DNA from: Aegilops tauschii subsp. strangulata
Taxonomy: Eukaryota; Streptophyta; Magnoliopsida; Poales; Poaceae
Length of the DNA stretch: 64,000 bases
Assembly (NCBI RefSeq): GCF_002575655.3
Contig: NC_053038.3
Span: 147,452,885-147,516,884, forward strand
Direction of reading: 5' to 3'
Positions within the stretch are counted from its first letter, which is position 1. The number at the start of each line of letters is the position of its first letter. The position numbers were made by a program, and so were the translations under genes. Of the stretch, positions 56,025-64,000 are shown piece by piece. Below the pieces are notes generated by a model, which was given only the letters and a program-made list of their open reading frames with translations, was not told the DNA's origin and did not search any database.

Positions 56025-57816
56025 GGAGAAATCATACCCACGAAGGAACAGGCTGAAGAAGAACTCATCATATCAGCACCTAATCAACATGAAGACAGTG
56101 CTCAGTCTGAAGACAATGATGAAGCTGAAGATGACAATCAGCAAGAGCAAAGTCTTCGTCTAGCACATCCTCGGGTTGCAAATGAAGTCCAAATTGAGGA
56201 GATCATTGATAGCATCAATGCACCTGGTCCCCTTACTCGCTCAATAGCTACACAACTAGCAAACTTCTGGGAATTCGGCATTTGTCTCTATATCTGAACC
56301 CAATAATGTTGATGAAGCCTTCATGGAACCTGAATGGATTCAAGCTATGCAAGAAGAGCTTCAACAATTTGAGCTGAATAATGTCTGGGAATTGGTCAAA
56401 CGTCCTGATCCTCAACGGCTACGCTTGAAGCCATTCGTCAAGTTGTCAGAAACAAAGCTCGTCTCGTGGCCCAAGGTTACACACAAGTGGAAGGAATTGA
56501 CTTTGATGAAATCTTTGCTCCTGTGGCTAGGCTTGAAGCCATTCTTATACTGCTAGCCTATGCTAACCACAACAACATTCTTCTATACCAAATGGATGTG
56601 AAGAGTGCCTTCCTCAACAGCAAAATTGAAGAAGAAGTATATGTTGCTCAACCACCTAGCTTTGAAGATCCAAAGCATCCTGATATGGTCTATAAACTCA
56701 ATAAGGCACTGTATGGCCTCAAACAAGCACCTCGTGCTTGGTATGACACACTCAAAGACTTCCTGAAGAGCAAAGGTTTCAAACCTGGTTCTCTAGATCC
56801 CACTCTCTTCATGAAGACATACGATGGAGAACTGTTTGTATGACATTATCTTTGGATGTACAAACAAGAGATACAGTGATGAGTTTGGGCATATGATGCA
56901 AGAGCAATATCAGATGTCCATGATGGGAGATCTGAAATTCTTTCTTGGTCTTCAAATCGGTCAACAGAGAAATGACATCTTCATATCACAAGAAAAATAC
57001 CTCAAAGATTGCCTGAAAAAGTTTGGAATGCAAGACTGCAAAGGGTACACGACGCCAATGCCAACCAAAGGTCAATTGGGCTCCGACGACAATGGTAAAG
57101 AGTTCGATCAAAAGGTATACCACTCCATGATTGGTTCTTTATTGTACCTATGCGCATCTAGGCCAGATATAATGCTTAGCGTTTGCATGTGTTCCCGATT
57201 CCAAGCGGTACCAAAGGAATCGCATCACCTAGCTGTGAAGCGAATTCGATATTTGGCTCACACCCCAACGCTAGGATTATGGTATCCAAAGGGCTCAGAG
57301 TTTCATCTAGTTAGATTCTCAGATGCTGATTATGCTGGTGACAAGGTTAATCGCAAGTTCGCATCAGGCACATGTCACTTTTTTGGACGATCTCTTGTCC
57401 GTTGGTCTTCAAAGAAGCCGAACTGTGTATCACTCTCCACTGCTGAATCTGAATACATTACTGCTGGATCTTGCTGAGCTCAGCTTCTCTGGATGAAGCA
57501 AACTCTCAAGGATTATGGCATCAACATGAAGCATGTGCCACTCTATTGCGACAATGAAAGCGCCATCAAGATTCCCAACAATCCAGTTCAACACTCAAAG
57601 ACAAAGCACATTCAGATCTGTCATCACTTTCTCAGAGATCATGTCATGAAGGAAGACATTGATATCATTCACGTCAACACTGCAGAGAAATTGGCAGATA
57701 TCTTCACAAAGCCCTTGGATGAGAAAATATTTTGCAAGCTGCGGTGTGAACTAAATATCTTAGAATCCTCGAATGTCCTGTGGATGGACACACATCCTAA
57801 CGCTTATGCATATTGA
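56025..57816 (+). pseudogene. pol: Copia B reverse transcriptase and RNase H, with deletions
   Basis: Resumes Copia B pol after the Gypsy element. An acidic linker leads to EPEWIQAMQEELQQFELNNV (56,325-56,390). RT follows with [32 protein letters not shown] and [15 protein letters not shown]. Two scars: near 56,417-56,436 a segment is replaced by a copy of downstream text, and near 56,842 a short deletion removes the YVDD catalytic box, leaving a stop and frame change. The next frame has MMGDLKFFLGLQI and RNase H with SDADYAGD. An in-frame TGA at 57,475 precedes AQLLWMKQTL and LADIFTKPLD. It ends at TGA 57,814-57,816. Confidence 0.9.
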
Positions 57817-58096
57817 TGACTTAGGTGCGCAATACACAAAGTAACGTATATCTTCAATTCATGAAGACTTACCCTCTAAGTGTGAATACATTAATGTGGA
57901 ATTTGACTTCAGAGCGCCACGATAATTGTGCGTCGTGTTTGGGTATAATATTTCCTATATGGTGGGTAACGCCACCACCACACTTTCTTGAACATTTTCA
58001 TTTGGCGTCATGATTGCATTATCTTCATATTTGGTTTGTCTTCAACATTTGTTTGTCATCAAGGCTTATCTTCGTAATGTTGTCTTGGTCTTCACT
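57817..58096 (+). other. Copia B region after RNase H, no gene
   Basis: Rich in cttca/tgaag words like the LTR, containing ggtgggtaacgccaccacca near 57,960. Neither a polypurine tract nor an LTR start (TGTAAGTG) is present before the (TA)n tract, so the true 3' end of Copia B is not in this stretch. Confidence 0.5.
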
Positions 58097-58118
58097 TATA
58101 TATATATATATATATATA
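58097..58118. repeat. (TA)n microsatellite, left
   Basis: About 11 TA units immediately before the ggtgggtctattatgataac end of the next element. Confidence 0.9.
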
Positions 58119-58429
58119 GGTGGGTCTATTATGATAACACCCTTAAGACCTTATTATGATAACACCCGTCGTTATTCTAATAACACCCTAACCATAGCCC
58201 ACCCGCCCACCAGGCCACGACACTCCCCATCTCCTCATGCCCACCCACCCACCTTCGTTTCTCTCCCTCACCCACGACCGCACCACCTCTCTTCCCCGAC
58301 GACCGCACCACCTCTCTCCCGTGGCCTTCCTCTCCTCGCCGGTGAACCACCCCTCCCCCATCCACCTCCCAACACAAGACACCACGGGATGAAGGCCGTG
58401 ACGGCACCCCGCGACATCCATCCGCCCGA

Positions 58430-58640
58430 TCCAGCAGCGATGCGCCCCCCTCCCCGACCCCTAGCGACTCCCAGCCGCCGGATCCAGGCCACGTTGGTCC
58501 TTTCGCGACTCCCAGCCGTCGATCCAGGCCCCGCCGGCCCTCCCGCGCCAACCTGCCGCCAGATCCAGGCCGTGCCCGTCCTTCCGTGACGCCCAGCGAC
58601 GCCCTGCCGCCGGATCCAGGTCGGGCGGCCCCCTACACTG
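58430..58640. repeat. ~48 bp GC-rich minisatellite, about four copies
   Basis: cgccggatccaggcc-type units with cgactcccagc spacers. Open frames in all directions around it (58,014-58,589 plus; 58,177-58,551 minus) are compositional. Confidence 0.75.
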
Positions 58641-58649
58641 CCCTACCGT

Positions 58650-60150
58650 GCTGCCGGAGTACCCACCAACCCGGCGGCTGCAGTCCCCCTACCTCAATCT
58701 CTACCCCTCCCCTCGCCGGCGAGCCCCCCTCTCCCAGCCACCTACCACCACTTGCGAGAATAGCTATGTAGTTCGGTGGGGTCTGTCATGCGGTTTGGTG
58801 GTCATGCCATGCAGTGTGGTGTGGCTGCAGCTCTTGCGTGCGGTCCTGTCGTGCATGTGAGTGCAGTGCGCCGCACAGGTGGGTAGAGGGAGGAGGGAGT
58901 GTACTCCACGGGCGCCCGACCCTCTGTTGGGCCCCCCCTCCTCTGTCGATCGAGCAGCATGGCCGTGGCGACCCCCTCGAGGTGCAGTCCATTATGGCTT
59001 GCATGCAGTCCCAGCGTGGCGTGCATGCAGTCACCTCCTCCCTGGCATTGCTCGACGCCTGCCGAGCGGCATCTACACCACCGTTGGAGATGAGGTTCAC
59101 CACCCATTGTTGTGTAGTTAAGTATGTGTACATGTGCAATTTGTTAGTGTGTGCATGTACAACTGCAGCTCACTTCATCCCGCGTGGCATTTGTTTTTGG
59201 GTTCAATTGCAGCTCACTGCAATGGTGTCGCTGGAGCAGTCCACAAGGCGCGCACAACTATCATAGACTCGTCATTGCAGTGCACTTCTGTACTGTGAGC
59301 GCAAGCATAGTCGGGATTAGTCAGTAGCGTGCGCGGCCATCATCGAAGCGGGCGATTTTTGCAGGTCACTTTTTTGTTTTTTTAGTTTGTTGCATGAGAA
59401 AATGGTGTATGTTTAGTTTATATATTGGGGGACATGTGTGCTGGTTGCAAAAGTAGTACACTTTGGCAAAAAATAACTGCAGTCTGCAGAGGAGGGCCTC
59501 CATCCCGAGCCACCTATGCAAAATTCATGATAAAATCATGGTATCCCTGACTGTGTTCGCGTGGTGGGGAGCGTGTGTGCATGCAATTTAGTCTTTTTCA
59601 TTTTTTTGTAGTCTTGCAGTGCAGTTCTCTTCTATGAGACGTACATTGCTTGTTTTGTTGTGCGATAGGAGTACTGCAGTCTGGTGCGTGGGCACTAGGA
59701 AAGTTCAATAACCTTAACCATGCAAAAGTTTAAAAAGCGTTTGCAAAAAAGAGAAATAAACATTGATGCAGTACACTTGCCTCGTCTCGGCACTCAGGCC
59801 TAAAGTTCACTAACCCCAACCATGTAAAACTTCAAAAAGCGTTTTACAAAAAATGCAACACACTAGCCTCTGTAATTCAGTTTGGACAAACGGCAACAAA
59901 CCAATGGACTCCACTTCGTTTTGTGTCACGGTTCACTATCCCTCTAATGTGCACTGCACTCATCCCACAGGGTACCGCATGTTTCATCAAAAAAGTTAGA
60001 AAAAGGATAAAAAGAAATCATGCAGTTCGCTTGACCGTCTAATGCAGTGCGGTTTTCAGTCTGAAGCAGTGCGTTCTTCTGTCTGATGCGGTTCCTTCAT
60101 CGATTCTGGTGTCACGAAAAAATAGAGTATCCGCATTTCGTTAAAATCAA
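58650..60150. other. No gene seen inside the 2.85 kb element
   Basis: Contains GC-rich sequence to about 59,270 with open frames on both strands. After it comes mixed sequence with recurring gcagt words (gcagtgcgccgcac, gcagtccattatgg, gcagtgcggtt). A tag aagttca.taacc..aaccatg is duplicated at 59,701 and 59,805. No domain recognised. Confidence 0.4.
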
Positions 60151-60700
60151 AACAACTCTTAAACCGTAAGGAATCAGAGAGAGCGTTCTACATTAAAAGG
60201 TCCGCCTCATTGATATATTTCCAACGGCGTATAATTTGAATCATTCCGATAAGTGGGTTGTGAAAATTTCGCGAAAAACGGCCGCTGCCACTCATCATCA
60301 GCTGCACCATTTTCAAAATTAACTTATAACTATAAGGAATCTAAAAAAATCAACATATGAAAGTTGCGCCTCGCCCGTAGCTTTCCAACGGCATATACCA
60401 CGCCTCGTTTTGACAAACGGTTAAAAACCTGTAGCGAATACAATATAGAGAAATTCAATTTTTTTGGAAAAACACAATTTTGAGAATTAGTAAATTTGAA
60501 ACTATTCTTAAATCGTAATGAATGAGAGAAAATAATAGATATGAAGAAGATGCGCCTCGAAGATATCTTTCCAACGATGTATCATTTGCTTCATTCTGAC
60601 AAGCGGTTTAGAAAAAACGCAAAGAACACTCGCTACCATTCGTCTTGAGGCGCACAATTTTTGGAACTGCTCTTAAAGTATGATGAATCTCGAAAAATGT
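60150..60700. repeat. Degenerate tandem array, ~164-177 bp period, four units
   Basis: Each unit starts with an aactcttaaaccgtaaggaat-like phrase (60,153; 60,321; 60,498; 60,662). The first three contain a gcgcctcg/ccgcctc word, then tttccaacg.c.tat and tctgacaagcgg. Units are strongly diverged but keep order. Phrases like this are common in Triticeae DNA. Confidence 0.72.
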
Positions 60701-60969
60701 TCAACATGGCGAATAATGATTTTATACGTGAAATTTAAAATAACTATTCTTATAACACTTCCTACATGTTTAAAATAACTATTTTAATTTTAAATAACTA
60801 TTCCTCGCTACCATTCCTATATTTTTGTTTTCTTATGCCAAATTTTATGTAGTGAATCAATATGAATGTAACTATTTGTATTTCAAACGTAATTTATTTA
60901 TGATACGATCGTAAAATTACCTCGGTAAGAATAACTTATTCTGCACCCTCGGTGATGAATAGTAACACT

Positions 60970-60973
<4 letters not shown>

Positions 60974-61017
<44 letters not shown>
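60974..61017. repeat. (TA)n microsatellite, middle
   Basis: About 22 TA units separating the 2.85 kb element from the ~480 bp inverted-repeat element. Confidence 0.92.
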
Positions 61018-61020
<3 letters not shown>

Positions 61021-61498
61021 TATTATGTGTTTGCCACCCCTCTAGCATCTGTCTGATCGGTCCTCCATTTGTCTATTTGCACTGAGACCAGTTCATTAGC
61101 GCTAAATAGTAACAGGATTAAATGTTGGTACTATGTATACACATGGATCTATTTTTCGAGAATATTTCTTGAGCTCATGGGGAACTTGCTTTAGGTAACA
61201 TAAGTCTTTAATCACCAACTAACTTTTTTGTACTATTATAGATAAGTTAGTAAGTTGTAGTATTTTATACTATTAGGGAATTTTTTTGTTAAGTATTCAT
61301 GATCTGACATTTTGATACCCCTAGAATGACACATACTCTGCTAGAATAGTATTAGTGTGATCATTAGCATGCTTCATTACCTAAATCCTAATGGAGAAAT
61401 GGTGATAGCATAGTTTTCGCACAAATCACGAGGCATGTATTGAACGTAGATAACATGGGGTGGCACTACCACCCAGAGGGGTGGCATAGTGCACACTA
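61018..61498. mobile_element. Small inverted-repeat element between (TA)n tracts (Micron-like MITE?)
   Basis: gccacccctct at 61,033-61,043 is mirrored by agaggggtggc at 61,475-61,485, and flanking bases are also partly complementary (tgtgtttgcc / ggcatagtgcac). Both sides abut (TA)n tracts. No ORF. The remainder is AT-rich. Element status is inferred from the inverted ends and (TA)n flanks. Confidence 0.5.
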
Positions 61499-61523
61499 AT
61501 ATATATATATCTATATATATATA
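61499..61523. repeat. (AT)n microsatellite, right
   Basis: Interrupted once by ctat. It precedes the gggtgggtctattatgataa end of the FAR1 element. Confidence 0.9.
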
Positions 61524-61599
61524 GGGTGGGTCTATTATGATAACACCCCTTAAGAGTCTTATTCTAATAACATCGGAGCTTATTCTGCACATCCCCCAC

Positions 61600-61945
61600 C
61601 AGATCGCCGCCGCCCCTCCCCTCCCGACCTTCTACCGCGGCAGCAGCCTGGGAGCGTCGCCGCCCCTCCACTCCCTGCCTTCTTCCGCGGCAGCGATGCC
61701 GCCCCTCCCCTCCCCGCTTTCTCCCGCGGCGGCGGCTTGGGAGCGCCACCGCCCCTCCCCTCTCGGCCTTCTTCCGAGGCAGTGGCCGGCAGCGACGCCG
61801 CCCCTCCCCTCCAGGCCTTCTTCCGCGGCAGCGGCCAAGCAGCGCCGCCGCCTATCGCCGCTCAGCCTTCTTCCGCGGTAGCAACCGAGCAACGCCTCCC
61901 CCACCAGCATATCGGCCTTCTTCCACGGCAACAGGTCGGTAGCGC
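61600..61945. repeat. ~50 bp GC-rich minisatellite, about seven copies
   Basis: Units contain cgccgcccctcccctc and ccttcttccgcggcagcg. It lies between the element end and the first recognised exon, comparable in place and composition to 58,430-58,640. Frames through it repeat peptides and are not called as genes. Confidence 0.82.
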
Positions 61946-61976
61946 CGCCGCCGAACTCCTCCGGGCCTATAATTAG

Positions 61977-63122
61977 ATGTACTTCATCGTGGATTGGTGC
62001 TGCCTTGACATCAAACCAATTCGAGCAAGGAGGACTGTGCGCAAGGTTCCTTCATCCACGGCAGCTTCTTGGATTAAGTCTGCAACGACCTTCAGAGCAA
62101 ATCCTCCGTCTTCGTTCACCTTGAGCAACGTCCAAACCGCTCATGAACATCTGAAGGGCAAGTGGACTGCACAGGCGAACACGAAAGTTGTGCAGACGGA
62201 CAAGAAGAGAACTTCCTCCTGCAAACGCAAGAAATCACTACAACACGAGGTAAGCAGTACACTTCCTCAACCATATCAGTTTAGTTATTCCAGAAAAAGC
62301 AGTACACGCAGTCCAGTAGGCCTAAAAAACGATGCAGTGCGGTTGCTTCGGTTCGTTGTGGGGGAAAATGCAGTGAACTTGCTCGGTTATGCAGTACGCT
62401 TGTGTAGGTTCATTACGGACAACGATGCAGTGTGGTTACTTCAGTTCACATTGCAGGGTGATGCAGTCAGCATGCATTAGTTTCGCAGTACCATTTGTAA
62501 CACATTGCAGTTCGCATGATTCAGTTCATTTTGCCTGACAATGCAGCTCGGTCATTTTGTGTGCAGGAAATGACGTTCAGCAGATACAAAATGCCGCGCA
62601 TAATTGACAACCCAGGGAACAACAACTTTCAGAAGAGTAAAGCTTCTTTTGAAAGAGATACTGGCTGGGTTACCCCTGAGATTCCTCGAGGATTCTTCAC
62701 GACAACAAACAGGGTACGCTACTCTCCGGAAGAGGATTTTTTTCCAGGGAGAAGAGGTAGTCGAGGATGACGACGATGTCACCTTCATCTGGGAGGGCAC
62801 TCACCGACAGGAGGATGAAGATGAGCCAATAACAGTTCTCAACCCAGAGTATAAGCACGAGTTCACTACGTTTGGACAGCATGTCCGAACAGGCAATGAT
62901 GATGCAGTTGAACACGATGTTGCGGCAGATGATGAATATGATTATGACTATGATGATGTGCCACCGCTCCAAAATTTTCAAACCAATCCACTGAGACATC
63001 GCCACAACACTGGATTACCACCACGTCCACCTGCTGCACCCCAAAACAGAGCTCAGCGTCCACCTGCTGCACCGAAAAACAGAGCTCCAAGCAGAGCTGC
63101 TGCATCAACTTCGACAAAGTGA
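61977..63122 (+). pseudogene. N-terminal exons of the FAR1-element gene
   Basis: Exon 1: ATG 61,977 to 62,249 (91 codons, Lys/Thr/Ser-rich), donor gag|gtaagc. Exon 2 begins 62,567 after gtgtgcag, same phase: EMTFSRYKMPRIIDNPGNNN. A run of seven T at 62,737-62,743 appears one base too long: after it the sensible frame is the next one, with an acidic stretch (EEVVEDDDDVTFIWEG), a Asp/Tyr-rich tract (DDEYDYDYDDVPP) and a Pro/Ala/Arg-rich repeat ending at 63,122. The intron at 62,250-62,566 is full of atgcagt words. Function unknown; probably the N-terminus of the transposase-related protein. Confidence 0.55.
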
Positions 63123-63294
63123 CCACCAACGGTGCCTCGGTCAAAAGACAACAGCAGGTACAAATCCTCCTCACTATTGCCGCCGCGAGATCCTCAACTA
63201 CACGGATCTGCTATAACCCCGCCATGTCCAATACAAACCGGCGAGCTGCAAACACCATCGGGTGAACGACTCTACACACATGTAAGTTTATGTT

Positions 63295-63295
<1 letters not shown>

Positions 63296-63337
<42 letters not shown>

Positions 63338-63340
63338 GTT
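63296..63340. repeat. (AAT)n trinucleotide microsatellite
   Basis: About 14 units of aat/ata after tgttctg, in an intron-like stretch of the FAR1 element gene. Confidence 0.92.
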
Positions 63341-63527
63341 GCAGTCCATTCAGATAACATTGCAGTGCACACTGATATTTCTTGTGAGGTTTGACCTAGC
63401 ATCTAATACATTGGATTCTTCTGAAAACTTAGAAACATTGCAATGCTTTATTAAACTCGTATGCACTCCTCGTATTTAAAAAACAGAACAGAACAAATTA
63501 TCTCATAGAGCATTGCACTTAATGCAG

Positions 63528-63947
63528 GATAAAAACATGCCGCTGAACCTCACACCTGCCACTGGAATGAAGTTCACCACGTACGACAAGGCATGGGACT
63601 TTTACAACAATTATGCAAGATGTGCAGGGTTTGGAATACGCAAGAGGGCAAAACACAAGACAAATGCCTACATTGTCTGCTCAAGAGAAGGGATGCACAA
63701 GCAGACTGTGTCAGATTATCGCCGAAAACGTCAGAAGACATCAAAAAGGATTGACTGCAAGGCAAAGATTAGAGTCAAAAAGAGGAAGGATGGCAAATTT
63801 GTGATAGAAATGGTTGAACTCAACCACAATCACAAGATGCTGGAAAGCCCCAGGATGCTTTTGCACATGCGGTCGCACAAAAAAGACGATCCTTTGATAG
63901 ACCAGTTAGTGAAAGACATGCAACTTGACAACCACACACACGCTTAG
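63528..63947 (+). CDS. FAR1-type DNA-binding domain exon (Mutator-like transposase N-terminal domain)
   Basis: Begins after the acceptor aatgcag. Contains GMKFTTYDKAWDFYNNYARC, GFGIRKRAKHKTNAYIVCSR, then DCKAKIRVKKRKDGK and VELNHNH. These are the hallmarks of the FAR1/WRKY-GCM1 zinc finger: Cys in IVC and DC, His in HNH. The domain binds DNA. An in-frame TAG at 63,945 follows; beyond it MMSTLSRMSGGLQYMGH continues in the same frame to the window edge, so the stop is probably a mutation and the gene goes on to the right. Confidence 0.78.
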   Translation, partial: DKNMPLNLTPATGMKFTTYDKAWDFYNNYARCAGFGIRKRAKHKTNAYIVCSREGMHKQTVSDYRRKRQKTSKRIDCKAKIRVKKRKDGKFVIEMVELNHNHKMLESPRMLLHMRSHKKDDPLIDQLVKDMQLDNHTHA

Positions 63948-64000
63948 ATGATGTCAACGCTGTCGCGTATGTCCGGTGGTCTGCAGTACATGGGACATAC

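Larger units (their letters stand above)
29430..58096 (+). mobile_element. Copia B: Ty1/Copia LTR retrotransposon, SIRE/Maximus-like, twice interrupted
   Basis: Order on the plus strand: 5' LTR (29,430-30,764), PBS, gag with CCHC knuckle, protease, integrase, RT, RNase H. That domain order is Copia. Two insertions interrupt it: CACTA-2 (34,478-42,467) and a Gypsy element (42,961-56,019). Removing them leaves about 7.6 kb. The unusually long gag-to-protease spacer and the gag style fit the SIRE/Maximus lineage (inference). No 3' LTR is visible: sequence after RNase H ends at a (TA)n tract and other elements, so the end is missing or lies beyond the window. Multiple stops, frameshifts and an RT deletion make it defective. 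Confidence 0.88.
58119..60973. mobile_element. Non-autonomous DNA element (Mutator-like?), 2.85 kb, between two (TA)n tracts
   Basis: The left end ggtgggtctattatgataac is shared with the element starting at 61,524. It holds two tattatgataacaccc repeats. The right end near 60,973 reads cttattctgcaccctcggtg then gatgaatagtaacactatac. A GC-rich block with a ~48 bp minisatellite (ccggatccaggcc phrases, 58,440-58,640) follows the left end, as in the FAR1 element. Later come gcagtgcggtt words (60,045) and an AT-rich ~170 bp repeat array. There is no transposase ORF. Long TIRs are not evident, so the class is inferred from its coding relative. Confidence 0.5.
61524..64000 (+). mobile_element. Mutator-like element with FAR1 domain, left part, cut by window edge
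   Basis: Begins gggtgggtctattatgataa, sharing this end with the element at 58,119. It contains a GC-rich leader minisatellite, at least three coding exons and a FAR1-type DNA-binding domain. In plants this domain occurs in Mutator-like transposases of the Jittery/Far-red type and in the FHY3/FAR1 proteins derived from them. The element-like left end argues for the transposon. The transposase core would lie to the right of the window. Confidence 0.6.

Noticed and set aside
58014..59266. Pro/Arg/Ser-rich ORFs on both strands as a possible host gene
   Set aside because: Minisatellite and composition effect, no splice-supported structure, inside an element.

Overview
The window is intergenic plant DNA made almost entirely of nested transposable elements. 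I found no intact host gene and no tRNA or rRNA gene. The element types point to a large-genome grass, most likely Triticeae (Triticum/Aegilops group): long Copia and Gypsy elements with antisense accessory genes, large CACTA elements beginning CACTACAAAAA, and Stowaway MITEs with CTCCCTCC ends. The species call is inference from TE style.

Layout: (1) 1-684 and 25972-29429 are two halves of the degraded antisense accessory ORF of an old Copia element (Copia A). A 25.3 kb CACTA element (CACTA-1, 685-25968, target duplication GAT) splits it. CACTA-1 carries a decayed En/Spm-type accessory transposase gene on the minus strand (about 2.2-7 kb), several MITEs, tandem repeats, and four to five diverged copies of a promoter/exon/intron-like module (9.5-18.9 kb) that I cannot assign to a known family. 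(2) 29430-58096 is a second Copia element (Copia B, plus strand, SIRE/Maximus-like). It has a 1335 bp 5' LTR with TATA box, a PBS, gag, protease, integrase, RT and RNase H. It is interrupted twice. CACTA-2 (34478-42467, TSD ATT) sits inside the integrase catalytic domain. A 13.1 kb minus-strand Ty3/Gypsy element (42961-56019, TSD GTACT, two 518 bp LTRs) sits just after the integrase. CACTA-2 itself contains a solo LTR (35516-36903, TSD AGCAG), a ~500 bp tandem array and a captured B3-domain gene with a one-base frameshift. (3) 58097-64000 is a chain of elements joined by (TA)n microsatellites: a 2.9 kb element without transposase, a ~480 bp inverted-repeat element, and the start of a Mutator-like element with a FAR1 DNA-binding domain that runs off the right edge.

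How it fits together: insertion order can be read from the nesting. Copia A is oldest. Copia B probably landed in it, and CACTA-1 certainly did. Copia B then received CACTA-2 and the Gypsy element. The Gypsy LTRs differ at 7 of 518 positions by my reading, about half a million years at the usual grass rate. Nearly every element ORF carries stops or frameshifts, so none looks autonomously active; the FAR1 element is incomplete in the window. The items most worth a second look are the repeated modules in CACTA-1, the B3 capture, the (TA)n-linked chain, and the deletion/filler scars in the Copia B reverse transcriptase.
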